Positions 7,127-14,024 of a stretch of DNA of 22,614 nt are shown here, piece after piece (position 1 is the first letter of the stretch; each line of letters begins with the position of its first letter). The notes under the pieces were generated by a model. That model made no database searches and was not told the DNA's origin. It was given only the letters and a program-made list of their open reading frames with translations. The stretch covers positions 1-22,614 of the forward strand of contig NZ_DASZGI010000009.1 in the NCBI RefSeq assembly GCF_035938995.1, read 5' to 3'. Made by a program: the position numbers and the translations under genes. Origin of the DNA: DASZGI01 sp035938995 (GTDB lineage: Bacteria > Actinomycetota > Actinomycetes > Streptomycetales > Catenulisporaceae).

Positions 7127-7190
7127 GGTATGTCAGTGCTCTCGTTACACACGCGGCCGCCGGTCGCGCGCTACACCCTAACCACCAACC
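7127..7190 (+). repeat. Direct repeat, copy 2 (~64 bp)
   Basis: This is the second copy of the 6663-6725 repeat, starting GGTATGTCAGTGCTCTCG and sharing ACACGCGGCCGCCGGT and ACCACCAACC. It lies about 200 bp upstream of the DUF222-HNH gene. The heptamer array is missing here, and the sequence passes directly into the shared CCCGCCGCCCTCCC block. Confidence 0.85.
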
Positions 7191-7273
7191 CCCCAACCCG
7201 CCGCCCTCCCGTCTCAGCGTCTCAGCGTCACCGCTGCGCTCTCGCTCTCTGCCCCGCCGCGCTCGCCTCCTGC

Positions 7274-7301
7274 TTGTACGACTTATGCGAAACCCTACAC
7301 T
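7274..7301 (+). promoter_or_regulatory. Candidate promoter of the DUF222-HNH gene
   Basis: TTGTAC (7274-7279) and TACACT (7296-7301), 16 bp apart, fit a housekeeping sigma promoter. They lie at the start of the only markedly A+T-rich stretch of the region, which also has TTATATCC and TATATGCAAT. Transcription would begin near 7308 and leave an ~80-nt leader. Confidence 0.4.
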
Positions 7302-7388
7302 TATATCCACTATATGCAATAGAATCGAGATACGGGATCAGGCCACTGGCCTGGGCGAACAGCCTTTCACGGGATCGGGGTTTGCGAG

Positions 7389-8621
7389 ATGAACACTAGC
7401 GATATTGACGCATTGGCGGCCCGCCTCGCGACCGCGCCGCCCCACGGCGGACCGCTGGACGAGGTCGACTTCGCGGCGCTCTCGGCGACGGGACGGATTG
7501 ACGCGGTGGTCGCCTGCGCCCGGCACCTCGCGCGCGCCCAGGCGCTCATGGTCCGGGCCCTGGGCGCGTTGGACACCGCCCGCGGCGGCGAGCCGGTGGA
7601 CTGTACCGAGGTGGAGGTCGCCGTCGCGTTGCGCTGGGCCCCGAGTGTGGCGCAATCCCGGCTTGCCGAGGCTGGGGTGCTGACCCGCCTGTTCCCCGAA
7701 ACCGTCGACGCCGTCGGACGCGGTGAGGCGTACTTCGAGCAGGCCCGCGTCCTGGCTGAGGGGACCGCCACCCTCGACGACCAGACTGCCCGCGAGGTCC
7801 AGGCGAGGGTGCTGCCCCTGATGCCGGGGCAAACCGTCGCCTCCACGCGGCGCGCAGTATCGCGGGCGGTGTGCCGCATCGACCCCGACGCCACCGCCGC
7901 ACGGCATCAGCGAGAGCGCACCCGCCGCTGCGTCCAGGTGCGCCCCGAGCCCGACGGCATGGCCACCCTGGAACTGTACGCACCCGCCGACACCATCGCC
8001 GCGATGACGGCCACCCTCACCCGCCTCGCCAGCCAACGACTGGACGGTGATACCCGGACCCTGGACCAGCGCCGCGCCGACACCCTCGCGAATCTGGTCC
8101 TGGCCGCCGCCGGTGTCCGCGCCACACGGACATCACAACCCTCAATCCCCGCGCTGGTACACGTCGTCGTGTCCGCCGACACCCTCCTTCGCGGCGGCCA
8201 CGAACCCGCCGAGCTTTCCGGCCACGGACCCCTCACCCCCGCCCACGCCCGCCAGCTGGCGTTCGCCCCCGGCTCCCAATGGCGCTGGCTGCTCGCCGCC
8301 GGCGACGGCACCCTCATCCACGCCTCCCCGAACACCTACACCCCCACCACAGCGGTCGCCCGCTTCGTACGCCTGCGCGACCACACCTGCGCGTTCCCCC
8401 ACTGCGCCATGCCCGCCACCCGCTGCGACCTGGACCACACCACCCCATTCAACAACGGCGGACCCACCACCCCCGACAACCTGCACCCCCTGTGCCGCCA
8501 CCACCACCAACTCAAAACCCACAAACAATGGACCACCCACCACGACACCGAGGGGCGCCTCACCTGGACCGCCCCCACCGGACACACCTACACCACCACC
8601 CCGCACGCCTACACCACATGA
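7389..8621 (+). CDS. DUF222 / HNH endonuclease (13E12 repeat-family type)
   Basis: The protein is 410 aa. The N-terminal two-thirds is the helical DUF222 domain (about residues 25-310). The C-terminus is an HNH nuclease: Cys334 and Cys339 (CAFPHC), the CDLDH motif at 346-350, NGGPTTPDNLHPLCRHHH at 356-373 with Asn364, Cys369 and His371-373. Relatives occur as multicopy families in actinobacteria, such as the REP13E12 proteins of Mycobacterium tuberculosis, whose repeats are a prophage integration target. The biological role is not established. The ATG at 7389 has only a loose ATCGGGG eight bases upstream. Codon use shifts after about codon 240 to extremely C-rich, with ACC and CAC runs (8130-8620). 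The stop codon forms the left foot of a perfect hairpin. Confidence 0.93.
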   Translation: MNTSDIDALAARLATAPPHGGPLDEVDFAALSATGRIDAVVACARHLARAQALMVRALGALDTARGGEPVDCTEVEVAVALRWAPSVAQSRLAEAGVLTRLFPETVDAVGRGEAYFEQARVLAEGTATLDDQTAREVQARVLPLMPGQTVASTRRAVSRAVCRIDPDATAARHQRERTRRCVQVRPEPDGMATLELYAPADTIAAMTATLTRLASQRLDGDTRTLDQRRADTLANLVLAAAGVRATRTSQPSIPALVHVVVSADTLLRGGHEPAELSGHGPLTPAHARQLAFAPGSQWRWLLAAGDGTLIHASPNTYTPTTAVARFVRLRDHTCAFPHCAMPATRCDLDHTTPFNNGGPTTPDNLHPLCRHHHQLKTHKQWTTHHDTEGRLTWTAPTGHTYTTTPHAYTT

Positions 8622-8643
8622 TGTCCACCCCACGCGGACATCA
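8619..8643 (+). terminator. Stem-loop overlapping the HNH stop codon
   Basis: TGATGTCC (8619-8626) and GGACATCA (8636-8643) form a perfect 8-bp stem with a 9-base loop. The first three bases are the stop codon. No T-tract follows, so it would be an actinomycete-style terminator or a 3'-end stabiliser. Confidence 0.55.
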
Positions 8644-8667
8644 GGACGCTGATGGAACGGCCGACGA

Positions 8668-8757
8668 GATCGGGAAACGCGCCAGCCCGGCCCGATATTT
8701 CGCCCGGTCGGGACTCGGTATCCGGTAGCGCCGGGCCAGCGCGTTGCGCCGCGATCG
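8668..8757. repeat. Long imperfect inverted repeat between HNH and Nudix genes
   Basis: The arms 8676-8691 (AACGCGC-CA-GCCCGGC) and 8730-8745 (GCCGGGC-CA-GCGCGTT) pair over 14 of 16 positions, with a CA/CA mismatch in the middle. The 38-bp interior can pair further (CCGATA with TATCCGG; CCCG with CGGG). Outside the arms, GATCG (about 8669-8673) and CGATC (about 8752-8756) can close the structure. It lies upstream of the Nudix gene and downstream of the HNH hairpin. It could be a structured RNA, a terminator or a small non-autonomous element. Confidence 0.7.
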
Positions 8758-8794
8758 CCAGGCCCCGGTGAACCCTGAGACCGACACCAGAACA

Positions 8795-8800
8795 TATGCT
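8795..8800 (+). promoter_or_regulatory. -10-like TATGCT before a leaderless start
   Basis: TATGCT ends six bases before the GTG at 8807, which has no Shine-Dalgarno. This spacing puts the transcription start on or next to the start codon, as in actinobacterial leaderless transcripts. I see no good -35. Confidence 0.4.
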
Positions 8801-8806
8801 TCGGGT

Positions 8807-9343
8807 GTGACAGCTGATCACATGCCGGTGACCGCGGACGAGGTGGACGGGCGGCCGGTGCGGCGGACCGCCAGGATCGTGTTGGCCGATCGCGGCGGCG
8901 CGATCCTGCTGTTCTGCTACGACGACGACGACTCCGACATCCCCGGCGGCCGCTGGTGGGGGACCCCCGGCGGCGGCGTGGACCCCGGGGAGCCGGTGGT
9001 CGAGGCCGCGGTCCGAGAGCTGTTCGAGGAGACCGGGCTGCGGGTCTCGGCGGCCGACCTCGGCGCGCCGGTCGCCTGGGATCAGGGCCCGGCCCGGTTT
9101 GGCGGCCAGGCGCAGTGGTACGTCAACTGCTACTACTTCCACCGGGTCGGCGCACTCGAGCTCGACGACTCCGGCTGGGAGGACCTGGAGCGCTCCACGA
9201 TCGCGGAGTACCGCTGGTGGAGTGTGCCCGAACTGGAGCGCACCACCCAGCGCGTGCACCCGCCCGGGCTCGCCGGGCTGGCCGCGCGGCTGCTCGCGGG
9301 CGATCTGCCACCCGAACCGCTGAACCTCTCCCGGCACGGCTGA
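8807..9343 (+). CDS. Nudix hydrolase
   Basis: The protein is 178 aa. The Nudix box fits Gx5Ex7REUxEExGU exactly at residues 56-78 (GGVDPGEPVVEAA then VRELFEETGL), including Arg70, Glu71, Glu74 and Glu75 for metal binding. The PGGRWWGTPGGG segment before it is typical of the (d)NTPase and 8-oxo-dGTP-type branch. The C-terminal EYRWWSVPELE is also common there. The exact substrate, a nucleoside diphosphate linked to another group, is not readable. I prefer the GTG at 8807 because a -10-like hexamer sits six bases upstream. An ATG at 8822 would shorten it by five residues. It stands 53 bp before pxpA, with a hairpin between. Confidence 0.92.
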   Translation: MTADHMPVTADEVDGRPVRRTARIVLADRGGAILLFCYDDDDSDIPGGRWWGTPGGGVDPGEPVVEAAVRELFEETGLRVSAADLGAPVAWDQGPARFGGQAQWYVNCYYFHRVGALELDDSGWEDLERSTIAEYRWWSVPELERTTQRVHPPGLAGLAARLLAGDLPPEPLNLSRHG

Positions 9344-9345
9344 CC

Positions 9346-9374
9346 GCGCCGCCGCGGGTCGGCCGCCGCGGCGC
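9346..9374 (+). terminator. GC-rich stem-loop after the Nudix gene
   Basis: GCGCCGC (9346-9352) pairs with GCGGCGC (9368-9374). The loop region contains further CCGCGG self-complementarity. It starts three bases after the Nudix stop and ends just before the pxpA -10-like hexamer, so it could separate the two transcripts. Confidence 0.45.
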
Positions 9375-9384
9375 CTCCACCGGC

Positions 9385-9390
9385 TATCTT
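9385..9390 (+). promoter_or_regulatory. -10-like TATCTT before pxpA
   Basis: TATCTT ends six bases before the pxpA ATG at 9397, the same spacing as at the Nudix gene, and there is no Shine-Dalgarno. A leaderless pxpABC transcript would result. Confidence 0.4.
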
Positions 9391-9396
9391 TGCCGC

Positions 9397-10167
9397 ATGA
9401 CACGCGCACCGGTGTCGATCGACCTCAACGCCGATCTCGGCGAGGGGTTCGGCCGCTGGCGGCTCACCGACGACGAGGGCCTGCTCGCGGTGGTCACGAG
9501 CGCGAACGTGGCCTGTGGCTTCCACGCCGGGGACCCTTCGACGATGCGTCGGGTGTGCGCGGTGGCGGCGGCCCGCGGGGTGCGCATCGGCGCCCAGGTG
9601 GCGTATCGGGACCTGGCCGGCTTCGGCCGCCGCTCGATGGACGTGCCGCCGCGCGAGCTGGCCGACGAGGTGGCCTACCAGATCGGCGCGCTGCGGGTAT
9701 TCGCGCAGGCGGCCGGGGCCGAGGTGGCGTACGTCAAACCGCACGGCGCGCTTTACAACCGGATCGTCTGGGACGAGGCCCAGGCCGACGCGGTGGTCGA
9801 CGGGATCCTGCTGGCCGGCGGCAACCTGCCGGTGCTCGGGCTGCCGGGGTCGGCGGTGCGGCGGGCCGCGGCCGCGGCGCGGCTGGACTTCGTGGCCGAG
9901 GCTTTCGCCGACCGGGCCTACCGGGCCGATGGCACGCTCGTCCCGCGCACCGAGGTCAACGCGGTCGTCGACGACGTCGGCGCCGTGGTCGCGCGGGCGG
10001 TGGCGATCGCCACCGAGCGCGCTGTGACCGCGGTGTCGGGGGAGCGGGTGTCGATCGACGCGCGATCGCTGTGCCTGCACGGCGACACGCCCGGTGCCGT
10101 GGACCTGGTTACCCGCGTGCGTACGGCGCTGCGTGAGTTCGACGTCATCATCGCCCCCTTCGTGTGA
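9397..10167 (+). CDS. pxpA: 5-oxoprolinase subunit A (LamB/YcsF family)
   Basis: The protein is 256 aa, the normal length for this family. It opens with the hallmark IDLNADLGEGFGRW (residues 8-21), followed by SANVACGFHAGDP (35-47) and YVKPHGALYN (112-121). With PxpB and PxpC it forms the bacterial ATP-dependent 5-oxoprolinase. That enzyme opens the pyroglutamate ring to glutamate, removing a damage product of glutamine and glutathione-like metabolism. All three subunits follow here in the order A-B-C, which makes the call firm. The ATG at 9397 has no Shine-Dalgarno, but a -10-like TATCTT six bases upstream suggests a leaderless start. Confidence 0.96.
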   Translation: MTRAPVSIDLNADLGEGFGRWRLTDDEGLLAVVTSANVACGFHAGDPSTMRRVCAVAAARGVRIGAQVAYRDLAGFGRRSMDVPPRELADEVAYQIGALRVFAQAAGAEVAYVKPHGALYNRIVWDEAQADAVVDGILLAGGNLPVLGLPGSAVRRAAAAARLDFVAEAFADRAYRADGTLVPRTEVNAVVDDVGAVVARAVAIATERAVTAVSGERVSIDARSLCLHGDTPGAVDLVTRVRTALREFDVIIAPFV

Positions 10168-10180
10168 GAATCCGGCGCGT

Positions 10181-10801
10181 ATGAGGATTCTGCGTTACGG
10201 TGCGCACGCGCTGCTGGTGGAGTGCGCGGACCCGGACGAGGTGGCGGCCCTGCGCGCCGAGCTGCTTAGGCGGCGTGAGCAGGGCTTGCTGCCCGCGTTC
10301 GACGACCTGGTCCCGGCCGAGCGGACGGTGCTCATCGACGGGCTCGACGACCCGGCGCCCCTGGCCGGTGAGATCGCCGGATGGGACCTGCCCGACCCGG
10401 CCGCCGCCGCGGGCAGCCTCGTCCGGCTCGACGTGCGCTACGACGGCCCCGACCTGGCGGAGGTCGCGCGCGCCTGGCGGATGACGCCCGACGAGGCCGC
10501 CGCGCTGCACTCAGGGCTCGAATACCGGGTGGCGTTCTGCGGGTTCGCCCCCGGATTCGCCTACCTGACCGGCCTGCCCCCGCAGTACCACCTGCCGCGC
10601 CGCCCCACCCCGCGCACCGCCGTTCCGGCTGGGTCGGTCGCCGTCGCCGGGCCGTACACGGGGGTCTATCCGCGCTTGTCCCCGGGCGGCTGGCACCTGA
10701 TCGGTACCACCGGCGCGCGGCTGTGGGACCTCAGCCGCAGCGATCCCGCGCTGCTCACCCCCGGCACCCGCGTCGTCTTCACCCCGCAGAGCCGCGGATG
10801 A
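10181..10801 (+). CDS. pxpB: 5-oxoprolinase subunit B (KipI-like)
   Basis: The protein is 206 aa. It starts MRILRYGAHALLVE, the usual opening of this family, and carries the conserved FCGFAPGFAYLTGLP at residues 119-133. SVAVAGPYTGVYPRLSPGGWHLIG (152-175) follows in the allophanate-hydrolase-subunit-1 fold. It pairs with PxpC as the ATP-dependent part of 5-oxoprolinase. The gene begins 13 bp after the pxpA stop and its TGA overlaps the pxpC ATG (ATGA at 10798-10801), so the two are translationally coupled. The older names KipI and allophanate hydrolase subunit 1 refer to the same family. Confidence 0.95.
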   Translation: MRILRYGAHALLVECADPDEVAALRAELLRRREQGLLPAFDDLVPAERTVLIDGLDDPAPLAGEIAGWDLPDPAAAAGSLVRLDVRYDGPDLAEVARAWRMTPDEAAALHSGLEYRVAFCGFAPGFAYLTGLPPQYHLPRRPTPRTAVPAGSVAVAGPYTGVYPRLSPGGWHLIGTTGARLWDLSRSDPALLTPGTRVVFTPQSRG

Positions 10802-11709
10802 CCCCTCGCGCGCGATCCCGCGCGGTCGAGATCGTCCGCGCCGGCCCGCTCACCACGGTCCAGGATCTCGGCCGCCCGGGCTACGCCCACCTCGGCGTGG
10901 GACGCAGCGGAGCGCTCGATCAGCCCGCGCACCGCCTGGCGAACCGCCTCGTCGGAAACCCGCCCGCCGCCGCGACGCTCGAGACCACGCTCGGCGGCAC
11001 CGCGCTGCGTGCGCTCGGCGAACCGGTCGTCGTGGCCGTCTGCGGGGCTGTGGCTGCCGTGCGCGTCAACGGGGCCTCGGTCGCCTGGGCCGCCCCCGTG
11101 TACGTGCCGACCGGTGCACTCCTGGAGATTGGACCGGCGGTCCGAGGGGTGCGCAGCTACGTGGCGATCGCGGGCGGGTTCTTGGCCGAACAGATCCTGG
11201 GCAGCCGCTCGACCGACCTGCTGTCCGGACTCGGTCCGGCGCCCCTGCGCGACGGGGACGTTCTCGCCGTCGCACAGCCGCCGCAGGTGCCTCCGGCCGC
11301 AGACGTGATTCCGGTGTCCGCGCCCGCCGATTCACCGATCGAGCTGGCCGTTCTGCCCGGCCCCCGGGCCGAGCACTTCGGGGCCGAGACGTGGCACACG
11401 CTCACCCGCGCGGAGTACCGCGTCAAAGACCAGTCGAACCGCATCGCGCTGCGCCTGGACGGACCAGCGCTCGCCCGGCAGGGCCCCGACTCGATCCCCA
11501 GCGAAGGCGCGATCCTCGGCGCCCTTCAGGTCCCGGCCGACGGCCTGCCGATCCTGTTCCTCGCCGACCATCCGCCGACCGGCGGCTACCCGGTGATCGG
11601 CGTCATCCCCGGTGAGGCGCTGCATCTCGCGACCCAGGCCGCCCCGAGCACGCGCGTTCGGTTCCGGGCCGCCAACCTCGGCAGCCCGAAAGCCGCCCGC
11701 CTCCGATAA
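10798..11709 (+). CDS. pxpC: 5-oxoprolinase subunit C (biotin-dependent carboxyltransferase-like)
   Basis: The protein is 303 aa. The N-terminal signature GPLTTVQDLGRPGYAHLGV (16-34) and SGALDQPAHRLANRLVGN are diagnostic. RSYVAIAGGF, the YRVKDQSNRIALRL region and the C-terminal DHPPTGGYPVIG all match the KipA/allophanate hydrolase subunit 2 family. Together with PxpA and PxpB it completes 5-oxoprolinase. The start is set by the ATGA overlap with pxpB. It is the last gene of the rightward pxp operon and converges on galK with a 76-bp gap. Confidence 0.95.
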   Translation: MTPRARSRAVEIVRAGPLTTVQDLGRPGYAHLGVGRSGALDQPAHRLANRLVGNPPAAATLETTLGGTALRALGEPVVVAVCGAVAAVRVNGASVAWAAPVYVPTGALLEIGPAVRGVRSYVAIAGGFLAEQILGSRSTDLLSGLGPAPLRDGDVLAVAQPPQVPPAADVIPVSAPADSPIELAVLPGPRAEHFGAETWHTLTRAEYRVKDQSNRIALRLDGPALARQGPDSIPSEGAILGALQVPADGLPILFLADHPPTGGYPVIGVIPGEALHLATQAAPSTRVRFRAANLGSPKAARLR

Positions 11710-11720
11710 TCCGACCGCGA

Positions 11721-11745
11721 ACGGGCCAAGACGACCGCCCGTCTT
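11721..11745. terminator. Possible bidirectional terminator between pxpC and galK
   Basis: Two alternative stems overlap: ACGGGC (11721-11726) with GCCCGT (11737-11742), and AAGACG (11728-11733) with CGTCTT (11740-11745). Either would form a short hairpin in the convergent gap, and the second is followed by AA rather than a T-tract. It is weak but well placed for both operons. Confidence 0.35.
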
Positions 11746-11785
11746 AACGTCCGAATTGGCCGCGCTATGCAAGGGGCTGGTGTGG

Positions 11786-12955
11786 CTACGCGAAGCGGTG
11801 CGCGCCCCGCGCGGCGACCGCTTGGAAGATCTCGGCCTGGGGGAGCGCGGCGAGCACGGCCTCCGAAACCTTGTCCACCCGGTCCTGCGACACCAGCGCG
11901 ATCGCGCTGCCGCCGAAGCCGCCGCCGGTCATCCGCGCGCCGTGCGCCCCGCCGCGCAGCGCAGCGTCCACCACTGTGTCCAGCTCCGCACAGGAGACCT
12001 CGTAGTCGTCCCGCAGCGAGACGTGCGACGCGGTCAGCAGCTCTCCGGCCGCGTTGAGCCGGGGACCGGTCAGCGGGCCGAGATTCAGCAGGTTGACAAA
12101 GCGCTCGACCCGGTCGTCCTCGGTCACCACGTGCCGCACCCGGCGGAACGCCTTCTCGTCCAGCTGGGCCCTCGCCTGCGGCAGATCCGCCGAGGTCAGG
12201 TCCCGAAGCGCCGCGACCCCCAGCACCTCGGCGGCCTTCTCGCAGGTCGTCCGCCGGTCCTGGTAACCGCTCTCGGCGTTGTCGTGGCTCACCCGGGTGT
12301 TGATCACCAGGAGGGTCAGCCCGGCGTCGGCCAGGTCGAACGGATACACGTTGATGCTGAAGGTGCGGGTGTCGATGAACAGCACCGCGCCGTCCGCCCC
12401 GAAGGCCGAGGCGAGTTGGTCGAGCGGGCCGCACGGGATGCCGGCGTACGCGTTCTCCGCGTACTGCGCTAGCCGGGCGAGCTCCGCCGGGCTGATGTTC
12501 GCCCCCGCCACGCCGGCCAGCGCCAGGCCGGTCGAGCACTCCAACGCCGCCGAAGAGGACAGACCCGAACCCACCGGGACCTCTGACGCGAACGCGATGT
12601 CCGCGCCGCCGAAGGTCTGGGGCAGCACACCCGCCCCGCCCAGCGCCCACGCCACGCCCGCCGGGTAGCGCGTCCAGCCTCGCGGGTTGCCTGGGGTCAG
12701 CTGATCGAGCGCGATCTCGACGGCGCTTCCCCCGCCCGCCGTCGACACCATCCGCAGCACGCCGTCGCGGCGCGGCGCGGCAGCGGCCACCGTGTACTTG
12801 TCGATGGCCATCGGCAGCACGAACCCGGCGTTGTAGTCGGTGTGCTCGCCGATGACGTTCACCCGCCCCGGAGCCGCCCAAAGGCCCGCCGGGGCGCCGC
12901 CGTACACGGATTCGAACAGGGCGGCCGCCTGCTGCGCGGTCGGCTCTATCGTCAC
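11786..12955 (-). CDS. galK: Galactokinase
   Basis: This 389-aa GHMP kinase phosphorylates galactose at C1 with ATP, the first Leloir step. The galactokinase signature GRVNVIGEHTDYNAG is at 30-44, with catalytic Arg31. The GHMP ATP-binding motif PVGSGLSSSAALE is at 127-139. The Asp of CGPLDQ (Asp179) is the likely base, and the third motif GARMTGGGFGGSAIAL is at 339-354. It is the last gene of galT-galE-galK. The GTG at 12955 has GAGGAAAAG about ten bases upstream. That Shine-Dalgarno lies in the most diverged copy of the 15-bp repeat between galE and galK. Confidence 0.97.
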   Translation of the reverse strand: MTIEPTAQQAAALFESVYGGAPAGLWAAPGRVNVIGEHTDYNAGFVLPMAIDKYTVAAAAPRRDGVLRMVSTAGGGSAVEIALDQLTPGNPRGWTRYPAGVAWALGGAGVLPQTFGGADIAFASEVPVGSGLSSSAALECSTGLALAGVAGANISPAELARLAQYAENAYAGIPCGPLDQLASAFGADGAVLFIDTRTFSINVYPFDLADAGLTLLVINTRVSHDNAESGYQDRRTTCEKAAEVLGVAALRDLTSADLPQARAQLDEKAFRRVRHVVTEDDRVERFVNLLNLGPLTGPRLNAAGELLTASHVSLRDDYEVSCAELDTVVDAALRGGAHGARMTGGGFGGSAIALVSQDRVDKVSEAVLAALPQAEIFQAVAARGAHRFA

Positions 12956-12965
12956 GTCAGCTGCT

Positions 12966-13010
12966 CTTTTCCTCAGTGCCCGTTTACTCAGTGCTCGTTT
13001 ACTCAGCGCC
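12966..13010. repeat. 15-bp tandem repeat spanning the galE stop codon
   Basis: Three units of 15 bp: 12966-12980 (diverged), 12981-12995 and 12996-13010, core CGTTTACTCAGYGCY. On the minus strand each of the two good copies reads GCNCTGAGTAAACG or close to it. galE thus ends Glu-stop, and 15 bases later there is again an in-frame Glu-stop. In the third unit GAGTAA has become GAGGAA, giving the galK ribosome binding site. Confidence 0.9.
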
Positions 13011-14024
13011 TGCCGCTTCGGCCCGTGCCGCCTGCGCGAACCGCCACGCGTCCTCGATCATCGTCTCCAGCCCGGGCCGGCGCGGCTGCCAGCCGAGCGC
13101 CTCGGCCGCCCGCGCCGCACCCGCCACCAGCGAGGCCGGGTCGCCCGGCCGCCGCGCCGCGGCGACCTCCGGGATCTGCTGGCCGGTCACCCGGCGGGCC
13201 GCGTCGATGACCTGCCGCACGCTGAAGCCGTTGCCGTTGCCCAGGTTACAGATCAAGTGTTCGCCCGGCGCCGCCGCCCGCAGGGCGAGAAGGTGCGCCT
13301 CGGCCAGGTCCGCGACGTGGATGTAGTCGCGCACGCACGTGCCGTCCTCGGTCGGATAGTCGTCCCCGTACACGGCGATGTTCGGCCGATCGCCGAGCGC
13401 GGCCTTGAGCACCAGCGGGATCAGATGCGACTCCGGGTCGTGACGCTCGCCCAAGCCCCGGTAGGACCCCGCGACGTTGAAGTAGCGCAGCGAGACCGCG
13501 GCCAGGCCGTGCGCGGCGCTCTCGGCGGAGATCATGTGGTCTACCGCGAGCTTGGTCGCCCCGTACGGGCTGGTCGGCGCGGCCGCCGCGGTCTCCGGGA
13601 TCGGCACCCGCTCCGGCTCGCCGTACACCGCGGCGGTGGAGGAGAACACCAGGCGGCGTACCCCGGCCTCGCGCATCGCGTCGAGCAGCAGGTGCGAGCC
13701 GACGACGTTGTTGTTCCAGTACTTCTCCGGCCGCGCGACCGACTCGCCGACCTGGGAGTACGCGGCGAAGTGGAGCACCGCGGCGTAGGAGGGGTCCAGC
13801 ACCTTCGCGGCGGTCTCGTGTACCCGGCCCTCGACGAATTCGGCGCCCGCGGGCACCCCCCGGCGGTGTCCGGTGGAAAGGTCGTCGAGCACGGTCACCC
13901 GGTACCCGGCCTCCAGGAGGTGCGCGGTCACCACGGCGCCGATATAGCCGGCGCCCCCGGTCACCAGCACCCGTGCGCCCGGTTCCCCCGGGTTAGGCTC
14001 CACGGCCCTGCCTTCCGCTGTCAC
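12999..14024 (-). CDS. galE: UDP-glucose 4-epimerase
   Basis: The protein is 341 aa and interconverts UDP-galactose and UDP-glucose using bound NAD. The Rossmann motif TGGAGYIG is at 22-29. The catalytic Ser/Thr region SSTAAVYG is at 128-135, and the YxxxK pair is Tyr154-Lys158 (YGATK). YFNVAGS and the EDGTCVRDYIHVADLAEAHL segment are standard for GalE. The GTG at 14024 overlaps the galT stop by GTGA, implying coupling. This gives about 17 extra residues before the fold. A GTG at 14003, with GGAAGG seven bases upstream, is an equally good start and would remove seven of them. The stop codon is embedded in the 15-bp tandem repeat. Confidence 0.96.
   Translation of the reverse strand: MTAEGRAVEPNPGEPGARVLVTGGAGYIGAVVTAHLLEAGYRVTVLDDLSTGHRRGVPAGAEFVEGRVHETAAKVLDPSYAAVLHFAAYSQVGESVARPEKYWNNNVVGSHLLLDAMREAGVRRLVFSSTAAVYGEPERVPIPETAAAAPTSPYGATKLAVDHMISAESAAHGLAAVSLRYFNVAGSYRGLGERHDPESHLIPLVLKAALGDRPNIAVYGDDYPTEDGTCVRDYIHVADLAEAHLLALRAAAPGEHLICNLGNGNGFSVRQVIDAARRVTGQQIPEVAAARRPGDPASLVAGAARAAEALGWQPRRPGLETMIEDAWRFAQAARAEAAGAE

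Larger units (their letters stand above)
6556..7388. other. 833-bp gene-free region rich in repeats
   Basis: I find no supportable gene. From right to left the region should carry the P450 promoter, and from left to right the promoter of the DUF222-HNH gene. It holds two copies of a ~63-bp direct repeat (6663-6725, 7127-7190), a heptamer array (6734-6810), and C-rich, G-poor plus-strand sequence to about 7260. A short A+T-rich island follows at about 7274-7345. Open frames here encode only low-complexity or frame-shadow peptides. Confidence 0.7.

Noticed and set aside
8668..8757. A retron or reverse-transcriptase-associated RNA next to the HNH gene.
   Set aside because: There is no reverse transcriptase in the window, so a structured inverted repeat alone does not support it.
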